The notes under the pieces: generated by a model | The model's database searches: none | What the model was told of the DNA's origin: nothing | Seen by the model: only the letters and a program-made list of their open reading frames with translations | Program-made: the position numbers and the translations under genes | Assembly (NCBI GenBank): GCA_002469545.1 | Contig: DKMK01000118.1 | Coordinates: 1-24,188 of the forward strand | Source: Rhodobacterales bacterium UBA7416 | GTDB taxonomy: Bacteria > Pseudomonadota > Alphaproteobacteria > Rhodobacterales > Rhodobacteraceae | Reading direction: 5' to 3' | DNA length: 24,188 nt | In this document: positions 15,210 to 23,400 of the stretch, one piece after another | Layout of the letters: every line of letters starts with the position of its first letter | How positions within the stretch are numbered: the first letter of the stretch is position 1

Positions 15210-16694
15210 TTAACTCATAACGTTGTTCAGAACCAAAAAGATACCAGCAGAAATCAACGCCGCCGCAGGCACAGTAATCACCCATGCCGCAATAATCGTC
15301 AAAAAATGCGAACGACGTACCAGCTTGCGGTGCTTGCGCTTTTTGCTACCTTGCTTTTCTGCTTCAGCTTCTTTGACTTTCGCAACCATTTTGTTGTTTG
15401 TGGTCACACGCCAATGAACTTCGCGGAAAAACCCGACGCCAAACACCGAACCAACGGCGATATGAGTTGAACTTACAGGCAGTCCTAACCAAGACGCAAT
15501 TATCACAGTAATCGCCGCTGACAACGCAACACAATAAGCGCGTAATGGATTAAGTTTGGTAATCTGTTCACCCACCATCCGGATTAACTTTGGACCAAAC
15601 AACAACAAACCAAACGAGATACCAAACGCACCCACAACCATCACCCAAATCGGGATCGTTACTTTGGATACCACTTCGCCAACTTCGGCTGTATGCACGA
15701 TGGCCGCCAATGGGCCGACCGCGTTTGCCACGTCATTTGCGCCGTGGGCAAATGACAACATCGCAGCAGAACAAATCAATGGAATCGTAAACAATCCACG
15801 CACAGTTTCTTTGGTGTTTGGTTTACCTTCTGACTGACGTTGAATGATTGGACGTGTCACGAAATAGGAAATCAAACCAAATGCCGCACCGATCATAAGG
15901 GCTGTTTGCAGATCAATTTTGATGATCTTCTTCACACCCTTTACGGCTAAATATGTGGAAAATGCCAACGCCATAACCGCAATCAATACAGGCACCCAAC
16001 GACGCGCCGCCGCAATTTTATCTTGTCTGTCGCTGACTTGGCTTTTGATAAACCAAAGGAACAAAGCGGCAATTATACCGCCCAACAATGGTGAAATCAC
16101 CCAAGATGCTGCAATCTGGCTCATCTTTGGCCAATTCACAGCCGAAAAACCAGCCGCCGCAATACCGGCGCCCATCACACCACCAACAACAGAGTGTGTA
16201 GTGGATACAGGCGCGCCAACCCAAGTGGCCAAATTAACCCACATCGCCGCTGAAATCAGCGCCGCAAACATCGCCCAAATAAACACCTTGGGTTCACCAA
16301 CTGCTGCGGGATCGATAATGCCTTTGGAAATGGTTCCAACAACATCACCACCAGCCAATAATGCACCGGCACTTTCAAACACGGCGGCAATAATCAACGC
16401 ACCCGTCATCGACAGCGCATTCGCACCAACTGCAGGGCCAACATTGTTCGCCACATCATTGGCACCAATGTTCAGCGCCATATAGGCACCAATCGCGGCA
16501 GCTGCGATAATGATATAACTATCAGAATTCCATCCTAAAATTGCGCTGGCAATCAGCCCAGCAATTAGAATGAATGCAAAACCGATCGACGGTGCCAGAA
16601 ACTGGCGCCGTGTGGCTGCTGCTGCTTGCTCCAGTGAAACGCGACTCGCTAAATCGCGATCCAGCGTTTTATTCGGACGTGCTTTTTTGACCAT
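15210..16694 (-). CDS. pit: Inorganic phosphate transporter, Pit/PHO4 family
   Basis: This 494-residue membrane transporter carries the two PHO4 signature repeats, NIGANDVANNVGP in the first half and HGANDVANAVGP in the second, each in a helix-rich domain. A basic cytosolic linker near residues 425-460 (KVKEAEAEKQGSKKRKHRK) follows the second core. Pit proteins import phosphate as a metal-phosphate complex driven by protons. The ATG at 16694 (MVKKARPNK) is chosen because AGGGG lies about 8 bases upstream; the longer in-frame start has no such site. No PhoU-like partner lies beside it. It is divergent from phoB, and a Pho box sits in the gap, oriented toward this gene. Confidence 0.9.
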   Translation of the reverse strand: MVKKARPNKTLDRDLASRVSLEQAAAATRRQFLAPSIGFAFILIAGLIASAILGWNSDSYIIIAAAAIGAYMALNIGANDVANNVGPAVGANALSMTGALIIAAVFESAGALLAGGDVVGTISKGIIDPAAVGEPKVFIWAMFAALISAAMWVNLATWVGAPVSTTHSVVGGVMGAGIAAAGFSAVNWPKMSQIAASWVISPLLGGIIAALFLWFIKSQVSDRQDKIAAARRWVPVLIAVMALAFSTYLAVKGVKKIIKIDLQTALMIGAAFGLISYFVTRPIIQRQSEGKPNTKETVRGLFTIPLICSAAMLSFAHGANDVANAVGPLAAIVHTAEVGEVVSKVTIPIWVMVVGAFGISFGLLLFGPKLIRMVGEQITKLNPLRAYCVALSAAITVIIASWLGLPVSSTHIAVGSVFGVGFFREVHWRVTTNNKMVAKVKEAEAEKQGSKKRKHRKLVRRSHFLTIIAAWVITVPAAALISAGIFLVLNNVMS

Positions 16695-16739
16695 TGGTTG
16701 ACCCCTATAAAACAACCCACAGACCCACAGCGGGTCATG

Positions 16740-16754
16740 ATTCCATTTTGGAAT
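16740..16754. promoter_or_regulatory. Perfect palindrome in the pit leader
   Basis: ATTCCA and TGGAAT flank TTT. The 15-base site overlaps the proposed pit -10 (16758-16753). Just downstream on the pit side, the 8-base unit CCCACAG(A/C) is repeated in tandem (16716-16731). Confidence 0.4.
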
Positions 16755-16765
16755 AATAATTATAT

Positions 16766-16783
16766 GTAACAGATGTATGACAA
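16766..16783 (-). promoter_or_regulatory. Pho box between pit and phoB
   Basis: On the minus strand the site reads TTGTCATACATCTGTTAC. It matches the enterobacterial consensus CTGTCATAAATCTGTCAC at 15 of 18 positions, with both 7-base half sites. TATTAT (16758-16753) lies seven bases further on, as expected for a PhoB-activated -10 serving pit. Confidence 0.7.
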
Positions 16784-16840
16784 ACGACTTGAAAAATCGC
16801 CCAATTTTCGGCTTTAAGGTGCCAACATAAAGGTTTCAAA

Positions 16841-17545
16841 ATGTCCAACACCCTATCAAACAAAGGTTTAGTTCTCATTGTCGAAGATGAACCTTCTCAA
16901 ATGGAACTCTTATCCTTCAATCTAGTTGCCGAAGGTTACGATGTTCTTAAGGCCGAATCGGGCGAAGAAGGTATTTTACTTTTCCGCGAAAACGAACCCG
17001 ATCTGGCCTTGTTGGATTGGATGTTACCCACAATGTCTGGGCTCGAAGTATGCCGTCAAATCAAACGCACCAAGGACAAAAACTGCCACGTCATCATGTT
17101 AACCGCACGCGGCGAAGAAGATGACAAGGTGCGGGGCTTGGACATGGGTGCCGACGACTACATCGTCAAACCCTATTCCATAAAAGAGCTGATGGCCCGC
17201 GTTCGTGCAGGTATCCGCAGCAAATCAAAATCCCAGTCTGGTGACATATTGGAATACGGCCCCATTGCAATGGATCTAACACGGCACGTCGTCACTGTGG
17301 CCGGCCAATCAATCTCAATTGGCCCATTGGAATTCAAACTTTTACAGCTGTTATTAAAAGCGCCCAAACGTGTATTTTCACGTGAACAATTATTGGAACG
17401 TCTGTGGCCAGAAAATTTGGACGTCGAAACCCGCACCGTCGATGTTCACGTCGGGCGCCTGCGCAAAGCAATCAAATCCGGTACGAACCAAAACTTAATC
17501 AAAACAATCCGCGGATTTGGCTACGCCTTGGATGACGGCGCTTAA
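16841..17545 (+). CDS. phoB: PhoB-like OmpR-family response regulator
   Basis: This 234-residue regulator has a receiver domain (about 10-125): acidic pair Glu15-Asp16, phospho-acceptor Asp59 in LLDWMLP, MLTARGEE, and lysine in YIVKPYS. A winged-helix effector follows (about 140-232) with SIGPLEFKLLQLLL, FSREQLLERLWP, RTVDVHVGRLRKAI and TIRGFGYAL, the classic PhoB pattern. PhoB activates phosphate-starvation genes through Pho boxes. No phoR, pst or phoU is in the window, so this is an orphan copy or a relocated phoB. The name rests on sequence pattern plus the neighbouring pit gene and Pho box. AAAGG precedes the start. The stop interlocks with the convergent fusion gene by four bases. Confidence 0.85.
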   Translation: MSNTLSNKGLVLIVEDEPSQMELLSFNLVAEGYDVLKAESGEEGILLFRENEPDLALLDWMLPTMSGLEVCRQIKRTKDKNCHVIMLTARGEEDDKVRGLDMGADDYIVKPYSIKELMARVRAGIRSKSKSQSGDILEYGPIAMDLTRHVVTVAGQSISIGPLEFKLLQLLLKAPKRVFSREQLLERLWPENLDVETRTVDVHVGRLRKAIKSGTNQNLIKTIRGFGYALDDGA

Positions 17546-20529
17546 TTAAAAAACGCGGCCTCTGACAAACAATCATCCAACGCCTGTAAAATCTGCACCG
17601 CGTCGATTGGATCGATTGTCATTGGCGGTCTAATTTTCAAAATATTATCTGCAGGCCCTTCTGCTCCGATCAAAATTCGCCGCTCGCGCATCCGATTAAT
17701 CACAAATCGTGCCAAATCCGTCGCTGGTGTTTTATCTGCATCGCAAATCAAATCGACACCAATAAACAATCCCATACCGCGCACATCACCAATCGCAACA
17801 TGACGTGTTTGCATGTCTCGCAAGCCGTCCAAAATCTGATTACCCACAATCCGTGCGTTTTCTTGCAAACCTTCGTCAGCCACAATTTTCAATACTTCAG
17901 CTCCCGTACGACACGACAACGTCGAACCGCCAAAGGTGGAAAAATACTCAATTCCGTTGGCAAAACTATTGGCAATCGCAGGCGTCGTCACAACAACACC
18001 TATTGGATGCCCATTTCCAATTGGTTTACCTAACACAACAATATCAGGCACGACGCCCTGCTGTTCAAACCCATAAAAATAATCGCCTAGCCGTCCAAGA
18101 CCTGTTTGAACCTCATCCGCAATACAAACACCACCAGCCTCGCGCACATATTCATACACCGTCGCTAAATATCCAACTGGTGGAATAATTTGCCCACCAA
18201 CACTTGGAAACGTCTCGGCGATAAACCCTGCCAACTGCCCATCCATTCGTGCAATCGCATCACCAACTTGCGCGCCATATTTAGACCCCGCATTTGGATC
18301 ATCACGCCCAAAAACACCACGATAATCATCGGCCACATCCACCAGCTGCACCCAATCGGCTTGGCCTATGCCATTTGGTTTGTTGAATTTATATGCCGAC
18401 ATGGCAATCGCCGCATTGGTATTTCCGTGATACCCATGATCAGGCGTCACAATGTCACGCCCACCCGAATGCGACCGTGCCAAACGCAACGCCAACTCAT
18501 TTGCTTCTGATCCAGAGTTCACAAAATAACACACAGACAATTCATCGGGCATCGTTGCCAAAACTTGATCCGAAAAATCCACCTGTGCAGGATGTAAATA
18601 CCGCGTATTCGAATTCATCCGCATCAATTGATCCGCCGCAACGGCCTGAATGCGCGGATGCGCATGGCCCACATGAGGCACATTGTTATATGCATCCAAA
18701 TAGGTGCGCCCCATTTCATCAAACAAATGATGTTTCCAGCCGCGCAATAACGTCAACGGCTGCTCATAACTCAACTTCACATTTTCACCAAAATGTTCAC
18801 GCCTTTGCGTCAACAGCTCCGTCTGATCCATCGATTGATACGCAACCTTTTCATCTGCCAAATTCAACAACGCAGCGGGGTTCGGACACAAAGCACCCCA
18901 AACATTCATCTGATCGGGGTCGGCCACACCGGGCCAATCGTCCCCCATACCAGCAATACTGACCGCCACCTGAAAATGCACGTGCGGCGCCCAACCACCA
19001 TTTTGCGCAGGCGTCCCTAATTTGCAAAACGCCGCGCCACGCTGCACGACGTGACCAACTGCCAATTCATCCACGACGGCAGGGTCCAAATGCCCATACA
19101 GCGTATAAAACGCATCACCATCAGGCGTTTCGTGGCGTAAAATCACAACGCCACCATAATCCAAATGCCAATCTCGGTTTTCAACTGCCACGACAACACC
19201 ATCCAGCGGCGCGTACATATCATGACCGGCAACAGCAAACACATCAACAGCCAGATGCACGGACCGACGGTTCGACGCCTTAAATTCACCCATGCGAAAC
19301 GCATCCGACGTGTAAATCAAACGCGGTTCACCATATGCACCCAACCAATAAGGCGCAGCTATTTCCGCGCCAATAACCGCGGCCTCTGCCGCACCTAAAT
19401 CAAATGGATTGCGCGGAACAACCGATCCAGCAACAGATAAATCGCCCAACGGCGCATCCGCTAAATCGCATCCAAACAATGGCGCAAAACTACCCCGCGC
19501 GCTGTCTAAATACGCCACCACGCGCGCCGCGCTATCTTCAACAGGCAACCCACAAGCCGCCCGCAATTTCACAGCCACAAAATCAGCATCCAATCCCAAC
19601 TCCAAAAACGCCCATGCAGGTGCTTGCGAAATCGTCACATAAGGGTCATCGGGGTTTTCAACCGCCATCATCGTTGAATTCACAACTGAAACAGCCAATC
19701 GCATACGCAGCAATGGGAAAATCAAATCCACCTCTGCCGCACTTAACGCCGATTGCGCATGATACCCAGCCACCAACGCGCCCAGCGCATCCAACGGATC
19801 ATCGCGCCCCAAAACCGCATAGGCCCCTGCAACAGCCAACTCCACAACACGCGGCCCTAAAACCATATCTCCAAAATCAATTATCCCAGAAACATGGGGG
19901 GCTTCATGAAACCCAGCCGCCGCTAATACGTTATAGTCATTTAAATCATTATGGATCGCCGCCTGCGGCAAGGTAGCTACTTCAACAGCAATCCCATCGT
20001 ATTCCGCCACAACCCGATCCAAAATCGCGCGGCGCGTGACATTCGAAATCACATCCAAATGTGCTGTAATCCAACTCGCTTGCAATAGGTTCCACTTAAA
20101 TTCACGGCCCAATGCACTGTGCGAAAATCCATCTAGCGCCAGATTCAGGTTCGCAGCCTTACCGCCCAAATCATGCATTAACCCCACCGACTTTGGAACA
20201 AACCGCGCATAACACGCGCCGTCTAATAACGAAATCACCCAAACAATCCGCGCATTCCCATCTGCATCATCAATTGTTTCAAAATCTGCGCCAGACAATG
20301 ATGGAACAACCCTTGGAACAGGCAAGCCAACATTCGCAACCGCACGCATTGCGCCACACTGCATGTCTACCAGCGCAGCATCACACCCAGCGCGCATCAC
20401 TTTAACAACAAAGCCGCGGCCATCCGCGCTCAATGCTCTAAAGTTTAGGTCATATTCCCCGTCCAATTGCGTCATCACAACATTCAACCCAAATGCCGCG
20501 TGAATAGCATTTTGCCAAAACTGTTTCAT
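17542..20529 (-). CDS. Trifunctional kinase / M23 peptidase-like / class III aminotransferase fusion
   Basis: This 995-residue protein has three modules. Residues 1-345 are an APH/choline-kinase fold with HNDLNDYN (His193, Asp195, Asn200) and Asp218 in IDFGD, related to hydroxylysine kinase. Residues about 400-555 are an M23/LytM domain with intact metal ligands HLAVD (His425, Asp429) and HVH (516-518) but no signal peptide. Residues about 570-995 are a class III PLP enzyme with NSGSEANELALRLARS, IADEVQTGLGR (Asp805) and the PLP lysine Lys835 in GKPIGNG. Relatives of the third module include phospho-lyases acting on phosphoethanolamine and phosphohydroxylysine, so kinase then phospho-lyase on one amino alcohol is plausible. 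Substrate unknown. AAGGA precedes the ATG. Confidence 0.88.
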   Translation of the reverse strand: MKQFWQNAIHAAFGLNVVMTQLDGEYDLNFRALSADGRGFVVKVMRAGCDAALVDMQCGAMRAVANVGLPVPRVVPSLSGADFETIDDADGNARIVWVISLLDGACYARFVPKSVGLMHDLGGKAANLNLALDGFSHSALGREFKWNLLQASWITAHLDVISNVTRRAILDRVVAEYDGIAVEVATLPQAAIHNDLNDYNVLAAAGFHEAPHVSGIIDFGDMVLGPRVVELAVAGAYAVLGRDDPLDALGALVAGYHAQSALSAAEVDLIFPLLRMRLAVSVVNSTMMAVENPDDPYVTISQAPAWAFLELGLDADFVAVKLRAACGLPVEDSAARVVAYLDSARGSFAPLFGCDLADAPLGDLSVAGSVVPRNPFDLGAAEAAVIGAEIAAPYWLGAYGEPRLIYTSDAFRMGEFKASNRRSVHLAVDVFAVAGHDMYAPLDGVVVAVENRDWHLDYGGVVILRHETPDGDAFYTLYGHLDPAVVDELAVGHVVQRGAAFCKLGTPAQNGGWAPHVHFQVAVSIAGMGDDWPGVADPDQMNVWGALCPNPAALLNLADEKVAYQSMDQTELLTQRREHFGENVKLSYEQPLTLLRGWKHHLFDEMGRTYLDAYNNVPHVGHAHPRIQAVAADQLMRMNSNTRYLHPAQVDFSDQVLATMPDELSVCYFVNSGSEANELALRLARSHSGGRDIVTPDHGYHGNTNAAIAMSAYKFNKPNGIGQADWVQLVDVADDYRGVFGRDDPNAGSKYGAQVGDAIARMDGQLAGFIAETFPSVGGQIIPPVGYLATVYEYVREAGGVCIADEVQTGLGRLGDYFYGFEQQGVVPDIVVLGKPIGNGHPIGVVVTTPAIANSFANGIEYFSTFGGSTLSCRTGAEVLKIVADEGLQENARIVGNQILDGLRDMQTRHVAIGDVRGMGLFIGVDLICDADKTPATDLARFVINRMRERRILIGAEGPADNILKIRPPMTIDPIDAVQILQALDDCLSEAAFFN

Positions 20530-20749
20530 GTCAGGGAATCCTTCTTTTCACTTAAACAAACGCTATGGCAGGATCCTGTGTGCGACAATCACTAAAACTG
20601 ATTTGCATCGGCAAGGTCATAAAATGCCTCTTTTTAACAAGCGCTCTATTATCCAAACAAAAATAATCTTCATTCGACGCCCTATAATTCCTATAAACAC
20701 ACCTTATTAGCTTTAATATAATAGCTAAAAATCAAATCCTTAACCTCGT

Positions 20750-21394
20750 TCACACACGCGAAGACCTAGAGTCCGCCGCAATCAACCCACGCAACGAATT
20801 CCCTACGAACACAGCCTTGGCACGCTTCAAATCATCCACCGTCAACACCCCCTCAACAGCTTGCCCAGACGCCAACATTTCGCCCCGTAAAACCCCGGGT
20901 AAACATCCAGATGAAACAGGCGGCGTCACCAACCCGTCGCCTAAATCCGCAAAAACATTCGTGATCGTCCCCTCACAAACTTCGCCCCGTTCGTTCAAAA
21001 ACAAAACCTCATCCAAATCCGTCAACGCCGCACGCGCCGCGTCATAAACCCCACGGTTGCTCGTCTTCACCGATAACCATGGGTCATCTGATTGCAAAAC
21101 CACATCCGAAATCCCAACACGCCACCGATCCACAGGCACCATATCCCCGATCTGCACAGCCACCTCTCCGCCCGCATTCACACTCACACGAACACGCGCA
21201 GCCACATTATCCACCGCCTCGCCCAGCGCCATCAACACGGCACCGCGTTCAAACCCAAACCGCAGACGCACACAGGTCGCCTCCATCCGATCAATATGCC
21301 CAGCCAACCGCACAAATCCATCATCAGGAGTAAACCCCAACGTTTCGATAACCTCTAACCCCTTGGGGGCAATTTCGTGTAACGCGCTTTCCAT
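20750..21394 (-). CDS. pabC: Aminodeoxychorismate lyase-like class IV aminotransferase
   Basis: This 214-residue PLP enzyme is shorter than most PabC proteins (about 260-270). The shortening is in the N-terminal part, since the PLP lysine falls at residue 110 (SVKTSNRGVYD). Other hallmarks are NERGEVCEGTITNVF (135-148, with Glu141) and SSGCLPGVLRGEML. PabC splits 4-amino-4-deoxychorismate into p-aminobenzoate and pyruvate for folate synthesis. The start lies 40 bases inside pabB, with GAGGA about 8 bases upstream, so the pair is translationally linked. Because it is short, another class IV specificity cannot be excluded, but the pabB neighbour is persuasive. Confidence 0.8.
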   Translation of the reverse strand: MESALHEIAPKGLEVIETLGFTPDDGFVRLAGHIDRMEATCVRLRFGFERGAVLMALGEAVDNVAARVRVSVNAGGEVAVQIGDMVPVDRWRVGISDVVLQSDDPWLSVKTSNRGVYDAARAALTDLDEVLFLNERGEVCEGTITNVFADLGDGLVTPPVSSGCLPGVLRGEMLASGQAVEGVLTVDDLKRAKAVFVGNSLRGLIAADSRSSRV

Positions 21395-22509
21395 AAGGCT
21401 TCCTCATATTCGGACGCGGCCGTGCTGTCATAAACAACACCCCCGCCCACATTAAGCCGCACATCACCACCCTCAAATAGGCTCAACGTACGGATACAAA
21501 CATTGAAACTCATCGCACCCGTAGGCGCAATCCACCCCATCGATCCACAATAAACATCGCGCGGTTCAGGTTCCAAATCGCGGATCACTTCCATCGCCCG
21601 AATTTTGGGCGCCCCCGTGATTGATCCACAGGGAAACAACGCCGTGAACAAATCAGCAATGCTCAACCCATCCAACAACTTGGCACGCACCTCGGACACC
21701 ATTTGATGCACGGTCGCATAACTCTCAACCGTAAACAGCTCAGGCACATGCACCGATCCAATTTCAGAAACACGGCTAATGTCATTGCGCAACAGGTCCA
21801 CAATCATCAGGTTTTCCGCGCGGTTCTTGGGATCATTCGCCAACCACGCCACCAATTCCGCATCCCCTGCCGCATCCTTGCCGCGCGGCACAGTCCCCTT
21901 CATCGGTCTGGTCGAAATCAAACCCTCATCATCAACTTTGAAAAACAACTCTGGGCTACGTGACACCAGAACAGGCCCCTCACCCAAATCAACCACACCG
22001 CCATAATTCACAGGCTGCGCCGCACGCAATCGCGCATACAACCCCAACGCCGAACCCACATGCTTCGAAGTCATCGGAAACGTCAGGTTCGTTTGATAAA
22101 AATCACCCGCATTGATATACGCATTCACATCCTTAAACGCCGTGGCATAATCCGCCTCCGACCAAACAGGTTCCACAGCATCCAACGACGCCCCATCCTG
22201 CTCGCTCAATGCGCGATGCATCAAATCGCGCTTGGCCCCTGCATCAGGCCCATCAAATACCCCAAAACAAATTAACGGCGAACGTCGCCCTTCCGGCATT
22301 AAACCTACCAACTTAGGCTCCAACGCATAGCCCAGCTCATAACTGGCAAACCCCGCCAACCATTTACCATCCGCACGTGCGGCTTCCATATCCGCAAACG
22401 CGTCCGCGACACCATCCATATCCCACGCGCAAATCACACGTTCAGGATTCGCAAACACCTGCGCCTGACCGTTTGGCCCATCTTCCAACAGAATATATCG
22501 CTCGCCCAT
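21355..22509 (-). CDS. pabB: Aminodeoxychorismate synthase component I
   Basis: This 384-residue chorismate-binding enzyme carries, in order, DFYQTNLTFPM, VSRSPELFF, the PabB-type RPMKGTVPRG (the catalytic lysine motif, with Met where PIKGT is usual), NLMIVDLLRND, FPCGSITGAPKIRAME and the C-terminal GGGVVYDS. It aminates chorismate using ammonia delivered by a PabA/TrpG subunit, which is not in the window. The ATG at 22509 (MGERYILLE) is preferred because AAAGGTG precedes it; a longer in-frame start would add about 33 unrelated basic residues. pabC follows with a 40-base overlap. Tetrahydrofolate made through this route is also the cofactor expected for Tdm-type one-carbon chemistry, though that link is general. 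Confidence 0.9.
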   Translation of the reverse strand: MGERYILLEDGPNGQAQVFANPERVICAWDMDGVADAFADMEAARADGKWLAGFASYELGYALEPKLVGLMPEGRRSPLICFGVFDGPDAGAKRDLMHRALSEQDGASLDAVEPVWSEADYATAFKDVNAYINAGDFYQTNLTFPMTSKHVGSALGLYARLRAAQPVNYGGVVDLGEGPVLVSRSPELFFKVDDEGLISTRPMKGTVPRGKDAAGDAELVAWLANDPKNRAENLMIVDLLRNDISRVSEIGSVHVPELFTVESYATVHQMVSEVRAKLLDGLSIADLFTALFPCGSITGAPKIRAMEVIRDLEPEPRDVYCGSMGWIAPTGAMSFNVCIRTLSLFEGGDVRLNVGGGVVYDSTAASEYEEALWKARYTKLPPRG

Positions 22510-22550
22510 AACGGCACCTTTATTACTTATATCGTATTTAGTGCGCACGC

Positions 22551-22565
22551 GGTGGTTTCGCCACC
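22551..22565. promoter_or_regulatory. Small hairpin in the pabB leader
   Basis: GGTGG and CCACC flank a 5-base loop TTTCG. The 8-base palindrome GTGCGCAC (22541-22548) lies immediately beside it, about 32 bases upstream of the pabB ATG. Function unknown. Confidence 0.3.
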
Positions 22566-22640
22566 CTAAAACCGTCCTATCGCGTCGCATGTACACCACC
22601 CAGACCAACAGCTAAGCTCAAAGAAAATCCAAGGGCCCCC

Positions 22641-23201
22641 ATGTCAATTTCACCTCACAAACAAGTTGCTCTAAAATTTGGCCTGCTCATCTGTGTGCTG
22701 CTAGGATACTTTGGCTATCTCAGCTATGAATACGGCTTCGCGACAGGCGGCATTGTCACAGCCCTCACGTGGAGTTTCTTCGTCCTTTGCACCCCAGTCG
22801 CAGATGCGGGGTTTATATTAGATTTCCCACTTCGGCTTTTGTTTGGCATTCGCATGGTGATCTCAGAAATTGCGGTTTGGGTCGTTGCCTTTGGCATTAA
22901 CGCTATCGTCTTAATCATTTCACCTGCGTCTTATTCAACGACTGTCATCACAGACATTTTGCACACAGTGCTGATCACACCCTATCCATACTGGGCAATC
23001 ATCGTTCTGTCGGGCATTGGAACATTCCTGTCTGTTCACTTCGGAGACGAACTGATGACAGTGCTTCATCACCGTGACCGTGCCTATTTTCATTCACATC
23101 ATTTCAAACATGAACTGATCTTGATGGCCTTCTTCATCGTCGCGCTCATTGGCTATTCACAACTGATCACCTCTGTCGGCCTAAGCGAAGTTTTGCACTA
23201 G
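22641..23201 (+). CDS. Uncharacterised multi-pass membrane protein
   Basis: This 186-residue protein has about five hydrophobic segments: roughly 11-29, 34-52, 68-93, 115-132 and 158-177. The loop before the last helix is rich in His (LHHRDRAYFHSHHFKHE, about 140-156), which could bind a metal, and a conserved-looking stretch CTPVADAGFILDFPLRLLFG spans the second and third helices. I do not recognise the family. AAGGG precedes the ATG. It is divergent from pabB across 131 bases and lies upstream of carB on the same strand, with a 199-base gap that carries its own repeats, so it is probably a separate unit. Confidence 0.7.
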   Translation: MSISPHKQVALKFGLLICVLLGYFGYLSYEYGFATGGIVTALTWSFFVLCTPVADAGFILDFPLRLLFGIRMVISEIAVWVVAFGINAIVLIISPASYSTTVITDILHTVLITPYPYWAIIVLSGIGTFLSVHFGDELMTVLHHRDRAYFHSHHFKHELILMAFFIVALIGYSQLITSVGLSEVLH

Positions 23202-23246
23202 ACCCACACACTTTACTTTGTCCAAATATCCGCGCCGCAGGCAATC

Positions 23247-23294
23247 CGTTTTGATCCCCTATCAAAACGCATAATAATGCCGTGCTTGCACGGC
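23247..23294. repeat. Two adjacent inverted repeats in the carB upstream region
   Basis: CGTTTTGAT (23247-23255) and ATCAAAACG (23261-23269) are a perfect 9-base inverted repeat around CCCCT. Ten bases later GCCGTGC (23279-23285) and GCACGGC (23288-23294) form a second, 7-base repeat. The first lacks a T run, so it is more likely an operator or leader hairpin than a terminator; the second could end the upstream gene only weakly. Confidence 0.55.
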
Positions 23295-23359
23295 TCATTT
23301 CGCCAATAGCCTCTTGCACTAAGCACTCCAAAACATTACACCCACGACAATTTGGAACT

Positions 23360-23382
23360 CACGCGCGAATCCACACGCGCGA
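23360..23382. repeat. Direct repeat CACGCGCGA x2 just before carB
   Basis: CACGCGCGA occurs at 23360-23368 and 23374-23382, 14 bases apart, ending 18 bases before the carB ATG. Confidence 0.5.
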
Positions 23383-23400
23383 CACAAAAGGGGCGCTGCC

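Noticed and set aside
15919..16485. Long open frame (188 codons) antisense to pit
   Set aside because: It is a shadow of the real gene: Ala/Thr/Pro/Asn-rich, no motif, no ribosome-binding site, and fully inside a clear transporter gene.
17542..17549. TTAATTAA palindrome where phoB and the fusion gene end
   Set aside because: It is formed by two interlocking TAA stop codons; no stem or T tract supports a terminator or a regulatory site.
18393..19976. Several 100-190 codon frames antisense to the kinase/M23/aminotransferase fusion
   Set aside because: They are compositional shadows rich in Pro, His, Gln and Thr with no recognisable domain. The fusion's motifs fix the coding strand.
20703..20731. 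TTAGCT...AGCTAA inverted repeat downstream of pabC
   Set aside because: It has only 6-base AT-rich arms 10 bases apart in an AT-rich gap; expected by chance and not a credible terminator.
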